NCBI GenBank assembly: GCA_933228895.1
Contig: OW121851.1
Location: forward strand, 114,535,271-114,599,270
DNA: 64,000 bases
Reading direction: 5' to 3'
DNA from: Platycnemis pennipes
Taxonomy: Eukaryota; Arthropoda; Insecta; Odonata; Platycnemididae
This document shows positions 46,260 through 57,745 of the stretch, one piece after another (positions within the stretch are counted from its first letter, which is position 1; each line of letters opens with the position of its first letter). Position numbers and translations under genes: made by a program. The notes below the pieces were generated by a model. It saw nothing but the letters and a program-made list of their open reading frames with translations. It did not search any database and had not been told where the DNA came from.

Positions 46260-46690
46260 ATGCTAAAAATCGCTCTGGAAGATGACTTCAAGCACTCCCT
46301 CCTAGCGCTAAGCAAACATTGATACTGGACTACGTTTTTACATTGATTAGAGTGACGACAAATATTTGGCTGCAGCCGGAAGCCTAGAGCGTAATGTCTT
46401 CCGAGCGAACTAGCTCCCTGGTTGGGAAAGGGAGGAACGATCACGACACGTTACCATTGGAACGCACGGGGATATATTACAACGCTCTGCGCGTTCAAAG
46501 AGGCAGCATGTGTTTGCACAAGCAACAAGAAATAAAACGAAGCAAATGCGCTCTCCGGCAGTAGCATTTTCTCGCCGGATTTCCGAGTAAGTGCAACGAA
46601 AGTCAACCAGAGCACGAGTTGACGGAAGGATGTCCCGGTTCCACTCGCCGTGACAGGTCACGTGGTTCTCTTATGTTAGACTAATTTCGA
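46260..46690. other. GC-richer island, unassigned
   Basis: Open frames on the minus strand (46244-46444, 46410-46661) are cysteine- and arginine-containing but match no domain known to me. Possible exon or regulatory DNA; undecided. Confidence 0.25.
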
Positions 46691-46779
46691 AAATGCATAG
46701 CTACCGATCTCCACAGTCGGGGCCGTACAATCGGGAGTATTTCGCATTTCAATATTAACTTTAAATAATGCTCGCTCCT

Positions 46780-47205
46780 ATATCCGGAGCAATATCCTTA
46801 ACGACAGTGAAGTACGGATACGAGTTATGGCTTAGGAAAGGACTATTACCATTTGAAATGTGGTGTCATAGAATTATGAAGCAAATGCATTGATTGACTA
46901 AGAATTTGAAGATATTCAAAGATTAGGATGATAAGTCTGATGAAAACTTTAAAAAGACGGAACTACCTTACAACTACCATATTTTTATGCATGGTGGTAT
47001 ATAAATATAGTAGATTCTATGCATGCAAGTGTCGAGGAAATAATGAATGGAGAAACATCAAAAGAACGCCTAGTATTTTATACAATTACGTGTATGCAGC
47101 AAGAAATACAGAATATAAAAGAGAAGAATTATTTGAACATGAATACGAGGCCAACCGATAGCAGAATACATACAGGAGGAAACTATAAATACCAATCTTT
47201 TGATT
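46780..47205 (+). pseudogene. LINE 3' tail relic (family 3)
   Basis: Plus-strand pieces KYGYELWLRKG (about 46812-46845) and PFEMWCHRIMKQMH (46850-46891) match the YG(S/A)E(T/L)W...FEMWC.RRM signature that lies between the RT and the tail of RTE/CR1-like LINE proteins. Downstream, FMHGGI and later arginine-rich codons correspond to the following region. Frames shift repeatedly; no coding potential remains. Confidence 0.5.
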
Positions 47206-48249
47206 GATTGCTAATCATGAAATATATATGAACCCAAAATTACATTGAGCAATCTTAAGCATATTGATATCGCGTGTTTCTTGCACGTTACTATGCTTAA
47301 TATCACCTATTCTATGATACTCTCATATTATATATTGTCTTAAAGTGTGGCATGACATCCCATATCGCATGATAAAACCTAATATAATATCGTACAAAGC
47401 ATGATGATGCCTGGTGTCACACAATGCCACTAATCGATGCATTTGCTCATGCTGATGTCTCCATATCGTTTGCAGCACCAGTTCAATATCGCATACTGCG
47501 GCCGATGTATCGCAATATTGATCAGCCTTACCAACTGGCCACTGACACCCGAATCTCTCAAATTCCACGCAAAAATCCCTCAAGGATGGCATGTGGATAT
47601 ATAGATTCTATCAATTTACATTCTTTCTCTAAAGGGATTTTTTTCTTACGATCCATCATACAGGAATTTTGGTATGTTAGTAAAATTTGTATTATTAAGG
47701 GCGCCTAGCTTTCCGATCAAATATTGAAATACACCGGAAATATGATTTAAGCATAAAATGTATTCCATTATTTATTCGTCATGAGTAAATGGTGATTGTT
47801 GCTTCACGGAAAAAAATAGTAATTCAAATTCCTTTAGCTTCAAGGAGCATGTGAGGATCAATAATGTTCATAAAAATCAAGGTCAACGCCAATGACAGTC
47901 CACCTATGGTGAAACATCTGTTAGATTCACATCGATTTTTACATCAGTCGTTTCGTGGTCAAGTCAAAATGGTATAGGTACGACTAATGAGTCCACTTCT
48001 TAATTTTGGCTTATCTTTTTTCCTGACTTCCCCATTGACTAATTACAAGCCCGTGAAAAATATTAACGTCCCTTGTGTGATTCACAGAAAAGATAATGGG
48101 GAATGATACACTCAGCGGTAATTTTGTGAAAAGATCATTTATTCATATCTTATATCATAATTAGATACGAGATCCGTCTGCTTTGGGGCTGTTGCAAAAA
48201 CTCGTCACCATAGTAGTGCATTTAATACAGTAATTATGGCTGGTAAGTT
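47206..48249. other. Unassigned AT-rich DNA
   Basis: Between 47.24 and 47.53 kb the motif ATATCGCAT/ATATCG recurs several times irregularly; no gene or defined repeat. Confidence 0.4.
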
Positions 48250-48579
48250 GAATTCCAGACCTCTTTTTTTTAATATATGGATGATTTTTCTGGAGTTTAG
48301 GTCCTATTTTTTGAAAATGAAAAAAATGTAACTTTTGACCAACGTTTCGGAAAATATTTTTTTCTTCTTCAGGGCTAAAAATGAGATGAACCACCAATGA
48401 ATATAAGTTACATGATTTACAGGATGTTTTCAGAGCCAATATGCTTTACAATATACTTTTTTACAAATTTTAACGCCAAAAAAAAAACGCCATGGAATAA
48501 ATTTTACATACCTTAAGTTATGTAAGGTGAAATTGTTTACAAATTATTTACTAATGTCTATGTGTTAATTATTTTAATT

Positions 48580-48970
48580 TTGATGCATTAAATTGTTACT
48601 TTTACTTAAATTACTTAAATTAGCAATATCAGTTCTTTTATTACATGAATTTTGATCTTTACTAAAATGATACATTTCTTTAAATAACCTTTTTGATAAA
48701 TTTTCTTCGGTGTCTAAAATTTTTGTTTGGTTGAAATTAAAAGTATGGTTGTTTTATATTGCATGATTTGTCAATGCACAGAATTGTATTTTATTTTTTA
48801 TGGATGCTCTGTGTTGTGAAAGTCTGTTTTTTTTTAATTTTGTGATGTTTGGCCTATATAGTTATTATTACAATTGTTACAATGTATTGAATAAAAGACA
48901 TTACTTTTTAATTGATCAGGGGTTTCAAGTTTTAGTTTTGAATGCATAAGTTTATGCTGAGTTTTGTAAT
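48580..48970 (-). pseudogene. PLE GIY-YIG endonuclease remnant
   Basis: Minus-strand reading gives SKLKLETPDQLKSNVFYSIH, then CNNCNNNYIGQTSQ at about 48890-48847 (the YIG half with its CxxC), then after a shift at an A-run NRLSQHRASIKNK, FCALTNHAI, a stop, NNHTFNFNQTKILDTEENLS and KRLFKEMYHFSKDQNSCNKR followed by DIANLS. This is the order of conserved blocks in the PLE endonuclease. The domain would nick target DNA to prime reverse transcription. Two stops and one frameshift show it is inactive. Confidence 0.78.
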
Positions 48971-49124
48971 TTTTATGTGCTATTTTGTTATATGTTTTTT
49001 TTTAACTACTTATTTGTTCCGATAATCCATTCATACTAATAATTCCCCTATATTGGTTTCTTGTGGTGTTTGACGAGTTACTTGAATTTGTGGAGTATTA
49101 TGTGGGTGAAAATGACTTTATTTT

Positions 49125-49505
49125 TTAGTGTATTATTGAATAGATTGTTTTTTTTAAATGGTTTTTCTCTAAAATTCCTTCAAAATTTAAAAAAATTAGT
49201 TCGTGGAAAAATTTATCACTTAAATTAAGTGCACAGAATTTTAGTGCGCGAGCTGTATTTAAGTTTTGTTTCAGAGGGTGGTGGAAAAGGAAATTTAGGT
49301 ATCTATCGATTTTGTGTGATTTTTTCCACCAATCTATTGTGAATGAACCGTCGAAATTTCTTTCAGTCATCATGTCCAGGAAAGAGAGTTTGTTATTCTT
49401 TTCATATTCTATGGTAAATTGTAATTTAGGATAGAAATTGTTAAAAGATTCTAAAATAGTGTATTCCGGGATTTCGTTTGGCAATGTTAGATTCGTCGAC
49501 AAATT
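49125..49505 (-). pseudogene. PLE reverse transcriptase, C-terminal part
   Basis: About 125 codons open from the 5' truncation to a stop. NNFYPKLQFTIEYEKNNKLS, FLDMMTERNFDGSFTIDWWK and KIDRYLNFLFHHPLKQN give the PLE pattern FLD...(R)N.DG...T...(K)...TDRYL.F.SHHP that lies after the catalytic palm. The first codon is TTG and there is no natural start: the sequence upstream does not carry the YVDD region, so the frame is the remnant of a longer protein. The RT would have acted together with the GIY-YIG domain that follows. Confidence 0.8.
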
Positions 49506-49510
49506 TGAAG

Positions 49511-51724
49511 ATAAAAGGTAAATTAAAAGGTTATTATATTAAAAAGTATATTAAAGTAATGATTGCTACATGCTAGATAAAAAAAACAAAAAATTTCCAA
49601 AGTTTTAAACTAAAACGTTAAAATACTATACCAGAGATAGATAGAGGTTCAAATTGGCAAATAATAGATCATAATGTCAAAAAATAGCAGTAGATACTAG
49701 ATAGATATATAGGTACTAACAAATAGAAATGTAGCGTATTTAAACCAGTTCACAACACTAATGACTCCTCACCTACCAATGCCTAGTTACCCTGCAGGTG
49801 TGTATTCACTTCACTTTGATGCATTGAAACAAATGTCAAGTCTATGAATAATTAACTTTCCGAGCTAACACGCATTTATTTGCTCATGGATCGTGAATAC
49901 AAGGCTACCATATTTTATGTATAAGTAGTCTATGAGTGTACTTTTGTGGTGCATGCGAAGTGTTTATTCAACCCATGGCATACACCCTACACGTTGCTGC
50001 CAGGGTCTAGTACATCAAGCCCATTGGATATCGTTTTATTAGGACCAATTCATGATGAGCCTACTTTGTGTGTACATTTGGATGGTTTTGGTTTCCACAG
50101 CTCCTCTTAGATCGTATAGGAGGCAGTCAGGCATGAAAATTGATTTCACTCTTCCCTTTTCACTCTTCGCGGATATTTCATCTCATTGATACATATACAG
50201 AGGTAGGTCAAGGAATCCCTCCATTCGTTCTTTTTTATCTCGCTCTCTCCCCTCTACGACATTTTCTCTCAAAATTGGGTCAAGCAGGTGGCACACCTTC
50301 TTATGGGTGATTTCTAATGAGGTATCATTACCTTGATCTTATCATCCACCACTACCCCTCTTATTCAGTGAAAATACAAATCGCCGAGCACTGGGATTAC
50401 CAAATTACGGGCTAATTGCCACGTTAAATTAAGAGATGGACCTTAGTCAAGCATTAAATTTTAAAAAAACTGTTAATTAATCAGCTTTAAAATAAGAAAA
50501 TAGCTTGTTTCTATAGATACTTGATAACTATGCATCATGGGTTCTCTAATGGTAAGGGTAAGTTTTAATGAACCATCCCCTTCCCCATCTTCAATCTCTT
50601 TTGTCGATTTTTTTTCATATTTTATTTTCTTATGCGGTTTCTTTCTATAAATAAACGAAAGCCATTGGAAAATCTTGAAAATTTAAGTTGCCTATCATGC
50701 GACATGCTTCTTTAAGAAAAACTCTGAACCGAACAGAATCCATACCTACTCTATATTCTTGCTAACATGCTTTAAACCTTGAGCACAAAAAATGAATTTA
50801 AATCTAAATTTTCAGTTACTCAGTAAAACTCAGTCAGTAAAAAGACAATTGAAAGATCCACATAAGACATTTTTCCACATGCGATGATGCTATGCTCAAA
50901 AACCAATAGCAAAACAGTGGTGTGAGAGATTTTGTTTCATAAGATCATGCTACTGATTTCAACTGCTTTAAGATTCATTGCAGCCTCTCTCCACACAATA
51001 TCACCTAATTTCGACAATTTTTTTGCATTTTAGGTCAATTACCTATGAATACACATCAAAATTTATATTCCTCATCGCTTTGAATTATTATCGACTAAAC
51101 TTATTTTGCAACTGATGTATTTGCTGATCACATGAATGCCCAGAACTTGACGTATTAATGACCTTTCTTACTCACTCACGTGCGAATATTTTTTTAACTT
51201 CAAAAAACAGATATTACACCCATTCTTTTTTTCCATTGTTACTAAGTTACGTGTATGCTTCTCAAATCAAATGCATAAGTAGGTAATTGTTGGCAAAAGA
51301 AAAGAATCCCTAACTACTTTTGTGTTTAAGTTCGGTACAGAAATATTCATGCTCGCGTCGATCACTTGAATAAGTGGGAAACAAACTCCTCTAGCGCGTT
51401 ACGGTGATACATTGCTCACGGCATTTGCTCAAAGGATACGAAAATGACGTCAACTGGTACTAATGGATGATTTTAATGGCAGCCATCAAGCGTAACCGCA
51501 CGTTTCCACCTTCCATCTCGGTGCATTAACGACGTCTGACAGTCATTAACGTCTCAATTGTATGAAAATCAAGTCAGGAAATTTATAACATTCCGTTATA
51601 AATCACCCTCTAGTTACGGTTCGTACATTGAACAATTAACACAGAAAACATAGTCTTATGAGTCAATATTAGGAAAGGATATTGGGTATGTGTGGAGTGC
51701 TGTTTTCCCATCCCTATATCTCTG
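49511..51724. other. Unassigned AT-rich DNA
   Basis: Nothing recognised; short TAGATA/GATAGA runs around 49635-49720. Confidence 0.4.
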
Positions 51725-51906
51725 GTTTTATTCCTGGTAGTGGCAGATATTTTTATGCGTATACCGGTCCTCAATTGAATGCTTCTTGGTGAGCAATTTC
51801 ATTTCAGGACTACATCCGTCGGATGAAGCGTTATTTTGGCGCCTTTCGTTAAAAAAGAGCAGGATAATGCCGGCATTAGGTTACGCTCCACTCTCCCTAC
51901 CAAAAT
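51725..51906 (+). mobile_element. SINE 3' part, copy 5
   Basis: TACCGGTCCTCAATTGAATG, CATCCGTCGGATGAAGCGTT, TTGGCGCCTTTCGTTAAAAA and GGATAATGCCGGC follow in family order. The head upstream of about 51725 is not recognisable. Confidence 0.6.
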
Positions 51907-52009
51907 CCTAATCTAAATATGTACGTTTTAAAAGGCGCAAATGACCTTTATTGCCAGTCACCTCCCCGAATAGTTAGAAAAAATAGTATTACCTACTTTG
52001 AAAACAGGA

Positions 52010-52310
52010 TCTAGGTCGTGTGGTGGCTACAGAGACTAGCTTCTTGCCCCGAGGACCCGGGTTTGAATCACGGCTGAGGAATATTTTTCAGATCCATACC
52101 GGTCCCAACAGGGGAGAGAGCTCTTCTAGTTCAGAACTCAGATGGGACGTGAAAGCATGAACCCCTCGGCCGACGGTGTCGACACTGGATTTCTCTCCAC
52201 CCTTACTCCCTCCATAAGAATTCCTTCCATTACCCTCTCTGCCAATGATCCCAAATGGCGCAAATACCTAAGCTGTCGGTCGCCTTCCTAAAATTACCAC
52301 TGCCAACACC
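52010..52310 (+). mobile_element. tRNA-derived SINE, copy 6 (well-preserved head)
   Basis: A tRNA-like head runs from GTCGTGTGGTGGCTACAGAG (52016-52035, A-box region) to GGACCCGGGTTTGAATCACG (B box at about 52060-52071). The body has CCATACCGGTCCCAACAGGG, TTCTAGTTCAGAACTC and AGATGGGACGTGAAAGC. The C/T-rich 3' end has TCTCTCCACCCTTACTCC. Such A and B boxes form an internal RNA polymerase III promoter. Best template for the family head in this window. Confidence 0.7.
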
Positions 52311-53049
52311 GATGTGATATTTTAATTATTTTTTGTGTGGGGGCTATGTACAAATTTTTAGGTCTTTTCTTTTTCAAAATGATATTATACTGAAGATTGT
52401 ACTTTCTTCAGTTAATAGATAACGAGGAAATAAGTTTCTCGGCAGATGAAGAAATGCAAAACAATTCTGCTGCCTTCACATTGACGAGGAATGGGTTGAT
52501 CCCATCCAGAATATGACTCCAGGATATCGTTTGCTAACTTTTGCAGAGTCAAGGGCGAAATCAAGGGCGGATAGTCAGCCCTTGAGGGGATTCTCCCATT
52601 CGTCGCACATTTAAAGTGCACGAGGAGTCACGCAAGGCAAGAAAGTTTCAGGGAGATCGTTTCGATGAGATAATTATTACGCAAAGTTTTTCGTGATACC
52701 GGTATTAATGACATGGTTTCCCCCTGCGTCATCTCTCCTGACTGAACCACAGTCGTGTCTCGTTTAAAACCAAAATGAGAGGTCGAATACGTTCCTGGAC
52801 TCTTTGAGTTAAAAAAGGAAGGGCCTCGCAATCAGGAAGAAAACGGTCCTAATTTTCGCTCCCCTTAACGAGTCATTTTCTTTTCTTCGTCCTCGACGAA
52901 ATCCAATGCGCCGTAGTGGGGAACAAAATACTGTCTAACTCCCCTCGAGTGGAAGACGCATTCAATAGGTTTGGAAACCTCAGACCTAAAGTGTGGGTTC
53001 TATTTTATCTTAGGTAATTTTTTTTACACAAAGGCCTTAATTTTTTCGT
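52311..53049. other. Unassigned DNA
   Basis: Two small minus-strand frames (52412-52621, 52628-52831) show no domain. Slightly GC-richer than surroundings. Confidence 0.35.
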
Positions 53050-53330
53050 AAAAAGATTCATTTCGGACAATATTAGCTCCAACGAAGTTGATCCTGGTGC
53101 TCCTCAAGGACTTGTGATTGGCCCACATTTATTCCTCATTCATATAATTATCGTAAATGCTCTAAATAAGGGTATTCATCCAATTGGTGCGTATTTTCAA
53201 AACGTGGAGATAACTACAGAGAAGATAGATGAGATTTGATTCATACAATAGTTTAAATCCTTTGCGTATCCAATGGTGTAACAAACATTTTGAAAAATCC
53301 TTTACCTTGCAGTCAAATCGATCATCAAAA
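53050..53330 (+). pseudogene. Jockey/CR1-like RT scrap
   Basis: The plus strand reads SSNEVDPGAPQGLVIGPHLF then LIHIIIVNAL, which matches the conserved RT block V..GVPQGS.LGP.LFLIYIND of jockey- and CR1-type LINEs. About 50 codons later, after a frame change, PLRIQWCNKHFEKSF resembles the L..WC..N.....K block. Several catalytic residues, including the FADD box, are lost. A different LINE lineage from families 1-3. Confidence 0.65.
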
Positions 53331-54519
53331 TAATTGATATTCAGCCGTCAAAATAAGGTTTAAATATATTTCACCCTAAGAATAATAAATAATTAAAGGC
53401 AACATATTAACTGATGGGAGGCTTAACGTCCATAGCTTAGTTTTAAGTATGCCGTATAAATGTTTAACTCTAAACGATAACTAAGCTCTTGCATGTTTAA
53501 TAGAAAAAAATAGTTTGTAAACACATAATAGATGCATCCATAAAAAACCGGCCCTTTCTATTTCTAGTCATTTAGTCACTTATGCAGGGCGATGGATCCC
53601 AAATATAAATTATTAATATGCATTAATGAAATAGAATTCAATGTGAAGGATTCCACGGTGTGATGTAGGTACTTGAAAATGCAGGTTTTATGCCACTCTG
53701 CGTTTGACCAGTATGCCAGAAGACAGTTTCAACGACTTCAACGACGTAAATCTGTTGTCCAACACAATAGTAAAACACGGAGAAGAACCAGGAAGACCTG
53801 AATCTTCACATATTAACAATTGCTTCATATGCCTAGTGCACGTTCATTCAATAGCAATCCATCAGCTGTCCCCGACTCTCAATGCGGACGTGGATGTAGA
53901 TTACAGAAAATAGTAATTTCGAGGAAATGTGATGTAAAGCAGCATTCGAGGAATCGTGAACAACGGTCGCAGATTTTCCGTTCGGGGGCTCATTAGCACG
54001 TCTCCGAAACGGCCCCGTCTTAAAGGGACCCGATTCCGACTACGACTCAAGAACCATTTCCATCTCGTTGAACCGCCTCGCTTCCTAGGAAACCAGACGT
54101 TATCGAGCGATTCCGAGCCGCTTGGCACCTCTGCGTCAAGAGTAAAGTGCCAAATTGTAAAGTCAAGCGGAAGTATACGCGTACTTGATGAGAGATGTGA
54201 TTATCCGCTCACGCCGGCGATAGCTGAGAACCTAGGTTTCAATTGATTTTCGAAATGTAGGCCGGAAAGTCATCACACTATTAATAATGTTGAAAATGTA
54301 TGGAGAATAGATTTATTTTATTTTTTCAAGAGTAAGGGCCAGATTTAAGAGGGTCGGCATTCAAATTCAATTTGGCAGGGATATTTTGTTAAAATTCTCA
54401 TTAAAAAACGGTGCCATTTCTTGAACAAAATAATTCTATCATCAAGTCAATTGTCGTGTTTACATTAGGTAAAAATAGTAAACAATGTAACAACCTTTGA
54501 AATAATATGCTAAAAAATC
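53331..54519. other. Unassigned DNA with a GC-richer patch
   Basis: The patch at 53.94-54.24 kb has open frames on both strands with arginine-rich peptides and no domain. AACCTAGGTTTCAATTG at about 54230-54246 is weakly B-box-like. Nothing firm. Confidence 0.35.
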
Positions 54520-54790
54520 ATATCATGGTATTCAGATTGTGATCAGATCAGGTGGTTTTGTGACTGATAGAGTGGATTCTCATCCGGAGGGCCCCAGTTC
54601 GAATACTGACACAGACATGATTTCAGTAATTAATATTAAGGGTAATTCGATCCAATTGTATATATTGTGTGAGGGCATTTTGATTTCAGTGCTGTGTTTG
54701 TCTTGTTTTCCGTTTTACCGATACCAATGTCCTATCTCACCACCCATCTCATTTAAATCCCTTCCTAAACCCAACTATCCACCAATACAC
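54520..54790 (+). mobile_element. Possible tRNA-derived SINE
   Basis: GGTTTTGTGACTGATAGAGT (head, about 54553-54572) is followed by a B-box-like CCCAGTTCGAATACTG (54594-54609) at tRNA-like spacing. The 3' end has TCCTATCTCACCACCCATCT. The middle does not show the GTCGGATGGGA block, so membership of the main family is uncertain. Confidence 0.4.
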
Positions 54791-54906
54791 TAATCGTTTA
54801 CATGAAATTGGCTACAGGTTAGCTATTTCAAGGACATATAATTATAATATTACCATAATCATATAGCATTACTTTTCTACTGTTTTTCACCCGACGTCTA
54901 ACAATC

Positions 54907-54990
54907 ATCTACATCTACATAATACCCTGCAAGCCACCATAAAGGTGAATGGCAGTGGGTGCATTCTCACCAAACATGCACTACATATTC
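54907..54990 (+). repeat. Short dispersed repeat, copy 1
   Basis: ATCTACATCTACATAATACC then CTGCAAGCCACCATAAAGGT and TTCTCACCAAACATGCACTA. Shared with copies at 61.1, 61.5, 62.4 and 63.4 kb; the 63.4-kb copy keeps the CTCACCAAA.ATGCACTAC end as well. Confidence 0.8.
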
Positions 54991-56169
54991 TCTTCTATCC
55001 TCTTATTTTCTATTATATCCTCTTCTTGTTGCCATGTTCTTCTGCCTTGTCTTACTTCTACAGTCTTACTCCTTATCTTGCTCTACTGCCGTGAGTTGGA
55101 AATTAAACGGAGCATGAAGTACTAAGTTTAGGTCATATATATAACCAGACTTCCCTTATTACGGTATTCCATTACCGTAGTGTTCAAGTACGTCTACAAC
55201 GCTTCTACAAAACTGAGGAACGCTAGAGGAATCGTATGCGTTCACTGAGTGAATTTTACGGCATTGGAGACGGTATGGTCATCATTGTCCGCAACCATGG
55301 TCTTACCATCAATTACGTAAAGCTAACGGCGGAAGGTATTGGGACAAAATTTAATGAGGGGGATCCAGGTTTCCGTTTAGTTGGGGAAGAGTATTGTGAT
55401 AATAATATAACTTGGTGTTGTTTATTTAGTTTATTTACTAATTCACGACACATTTAAACTTTCATGTTTCAAGTTCAAATCATTTCCAACATGAGCTTCA
55501 GAACAAGCATATATAACGTGCTGGGGAAGAAATGAGGGGTTTAAATAATAAATTTGGGGAATGGATGAGTCATATACGATTACTTTATGCGGTATAAAAT
55601 ATTTGGAAATAATAGCTCCCAAGAGAAAGGAGACTTCGAGTGAGAAAGATACATTATAAATTAAGTCTTTGTTCATTTAATATTGAAGTACGATTTATAA
55701 ATACTGTATAAATAATAGTCATTGGTAATAAATAACGTGTTTTTTAATAATTTCCTTTTCATCATCCTTATTAGGAGAGAATTGGTTGGCCGCATTACGT
55801 AATATTTTACGAAGAATTTTAGGGTGGAAAGGTGAAAATTTTGAAAATAATCATGATATAATATATAAATGCACTTTACACAATTTTTTCAAAAATGTTC
55901 TCCAGTTTTCGAATGTGCATTATTAAGGTAAATGAAATATTTTACCTTTTAAAAATAAATAAAAGCGATTAAATCCGCAATCAATGATAATACTAGACAC
56001 AATAAATGGGATTATGGTTTGTATCCATGAAAAAGGATTCGACAGAGAAATAATTTAAATCATACCACGCAGAGATAAAAAGGAGTTGTTACTCTAAGGA
56101 GGAAGCCGAAAATCAAAGACATTTGTTCCAATTTAGGATAGATAGATTTTTTTAAGAGAGATAGGAATA
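54991..56169. other. Unassigned AT-rich DNA
   Basis: Nothing recognised. Confidence 0.4.
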
Positions 56170-56425
56170 TTCTAGGTAACGGAAGAGGGGTGGAAAGAAA
56201 CTCTACGTCAGTAGGTATTAGCTTACTCTTCACGGAAGGCACCAAAGGGCCTACGGTGTTACGTCCCGTACAACGGATGGTGTATTGGGAGAGAAGTGCT
56301 CAATACACAGCACTCAAGAATAGTACGGTATACCTACCATTCAGAAATCTTTAACTCTTCCGGTTGTCGAACCCGAGCCCTCAAGATAGGAAGCCTCACC
56401 ACTCAAGTCACCACACCAAAGCGTT
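56170..56425 (-). mobile_element. tRNA-derived SINE, copy 7
   Basis: On the minus strand: GGTGTGGTGACTTGAGTGGT (head, 56399-56418), GAGGGCTCGGGTTCGACAAC (B box, about 56363-56382), CTTGAGTGCTGTGTATTGAG, then CCATCCGTTGTACGGGACGT (about 56262-56281) and GAGTAAGCTAATACC. Order and spacing match copy 6 and copies 8-9. Confidence 0.65.
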
Positions 56426-57169
56426 TTCTCCCCCTTCCTCTAAAAGAAACACGAAATTCTGTCCATGAGCCTGAGCATATTGCATAGAAAAAATTATCCG
56501 ACCGGAAGGGGGTTTTCCGGTCAAGGAGCAATGTGTCTCCGCTCACCCATGCATTTACGCCTCGGCAGAAAATGAAATTTTTGCCCGTGAAGTAGCTGTG
56601 AAATCGCCCCGCGGTCATTTTACTAACGCAGCGTGAAATGCGCCCGCGGCAACTGGGTTGCAGTTGCCGCGGTCTTGTCTTCCTCCTTTTACCCACCCCG
56701 CCCACTTCACATCGCCCCCTTCTTCTCCCAACTCCCCCCTCCAAACCATTCTCTCCCCTACACTCCTCTATGCTGCCATCCCCGCCTGTGAGCCAAAGCG
56801 GACTGATATTAACCCCCGCGATATGTTTTTTGATTTTCCTTCGCGTAACAGGACGCGTCCCTGAACCTTTCTCTCAACGTTTAAAGGTTTGACCTAGCGA
56901 AGTGATGACGTCAGTCTCCAGAGTGGACTTGATTTTCTTCGATTACATAGAGTAAATCACCGAAGGTTTTCCTAGTCTATCACGAAAGGAGAGATTTTAT
57001 TGTTGCCATACATAAGAGGACGTAACGGGTTACGATGACGGAGAAATATTTTTAGTTCTGATCCATACCATGTTCTTGTCATTACGAGAGGGTTTTAATA
57101 GCTGATATCATATGCGCCGTAGAAGTTGGGTGAGTATTTGGATAAAGGCAGTATTTTCGTTGGAATTTT
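56426..57169. other. GC-rich patch and AT-rich flank, unassigned
   Basis: 56.43-56.73 kb is GC-rich and holds a perfect 12-bp stem hairpin (56644-56672). The minus-strand frame 56403-56744 is arginine/glycine-rich and overlaps SINE sequence, so it is not called. The remainder shows nothing recognisable. Confidence 0.35.
56644..56672. repeat. Perfect 12-bp GC-rich hairpin
   Basis: CCGCGGCAACTG at 56644-56655, loop GGTTG, CAGTTGCCGCGG at 56661-56672. Confidence 0.85.
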
Positions 57170-57480
57170 CGAGTAAGGGTAGGTGAAAACTCATAGTAGG
57201 CATTAAGTAAAGTTGTGCCCAACCCGGATATTGGTCTTCATTGGAAGGTTTATAAACCCGAAGGCATTGGCATTACACTGCTCTTAATATATTAATATTA
57301 GTAAGCTCTTGATATTAGACGCTCTCAGCAATCCTTATAATGAAATTTTGACACTGAAGTGCTCTCCATGCAGCACTTAAGAATGGACCTGTGTACTGGT
57401 GAAATTGCCACTGACTGGACTCGAACCCGGGCACTTGTTATGCGAAGCTAGAGCCGACACAATCCGACTGGCCATGAAGT
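57170..57480 (-). mobile_element. tRNA-derived SINE, copy 8
   Basis: On the minus strand: CATGGCCAGTCGGATTGTGT (A-box region, about 57457-57476), GTGCCCGGGTTCGAGTCCAG (B box, 57416-57435), then CCATTCTTAAGTGCTGCATG and, near the 3' end, GTAATGCCAATGCC. The diagnostic GTCGGATGGGA block has been lost or diverged in this copy. Confidence 0.6.
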
Positions 57481-57494
57481 AAGTTTTGATAGTG

Positions 57495-57745
57495 AGGTAG
57501 CCTTGAGTACCGTTTCGGTTACGAGGAATGGTGAAGAGATACCCGGCGTCGGCATTAACCTATTCTTTAAGAATTACACCATAAGGTCCACGGATTGACA
57601 CCCCATCCGACGGACGGAGTGTTGCATACGAAATGCCCTTCCCACTCAGCACTCAAGAAGAGACTGCGATTTTCGGATGCTATCGGGCATCAAACTCAAC
57701 CCCTTGGGACCGAATTATAATGCTGTAGCCACCACATTTAACCTA
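57495..57745 (-). mobile_element. tRNA-derived SINE, copy 9
   Basis: On the minus strand: AATGTGGTGGCTACAGCATT (head, about 57719-57738), GGTTGAGTTTGATGCCCGAT (degraded B box), CTTCTTGAGTGCTGAGTGGG, CTCCGTCCGTCGGATGGGGT (about 57603-57622) and AATAGGTTAATGCCGACGCC (57547-57566). It sits directly behind copy 8 in the same orientation, 15 bases apart. Confidence 0.7.

Larger units (their letters stand above)
48250..49510 (-). mobile_element. Penelope-like element, 5'-truncated
   Basis: Minus-strand order: RT C-terminal part (49505-49125), linker, GIY-YIG endonuclease (about 48960-48590) and a 3' non-coding end with GCCCTGAAGAAG and TTTTCCGAAACGTTGG (about 48340-48380), the kind of terminal motif seen in many Penelope-like elements. 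RT followed by GIY-YIG is diagnostic of endonuclease-bearing PLEs. The N-terminal RT with the catalytic YVDD is missing at the 5' end, and stops interrupt the endonuclease, so the copy is dead. The exact 3' boundary near 48250 is estimated. Confidence 0.82.

Noticed and set aside
52016..52085. Possible tRNA gene (A and B boxes)
   Set aside because: The acceptor and anticodon arms do not pair, and the sequence continues into the dispersed SINE body shared with other copies; it is a SINE head. The same reasoning applies to the heads at 57.4, 58.25, 36.8 and 54.6 kb.
56403..56744. 113-residue minus-strand frame
   Set aside because: Overlaps SINE copy 7 and a GC-rich hairpin; arginine/glycine repeats reflect composition.
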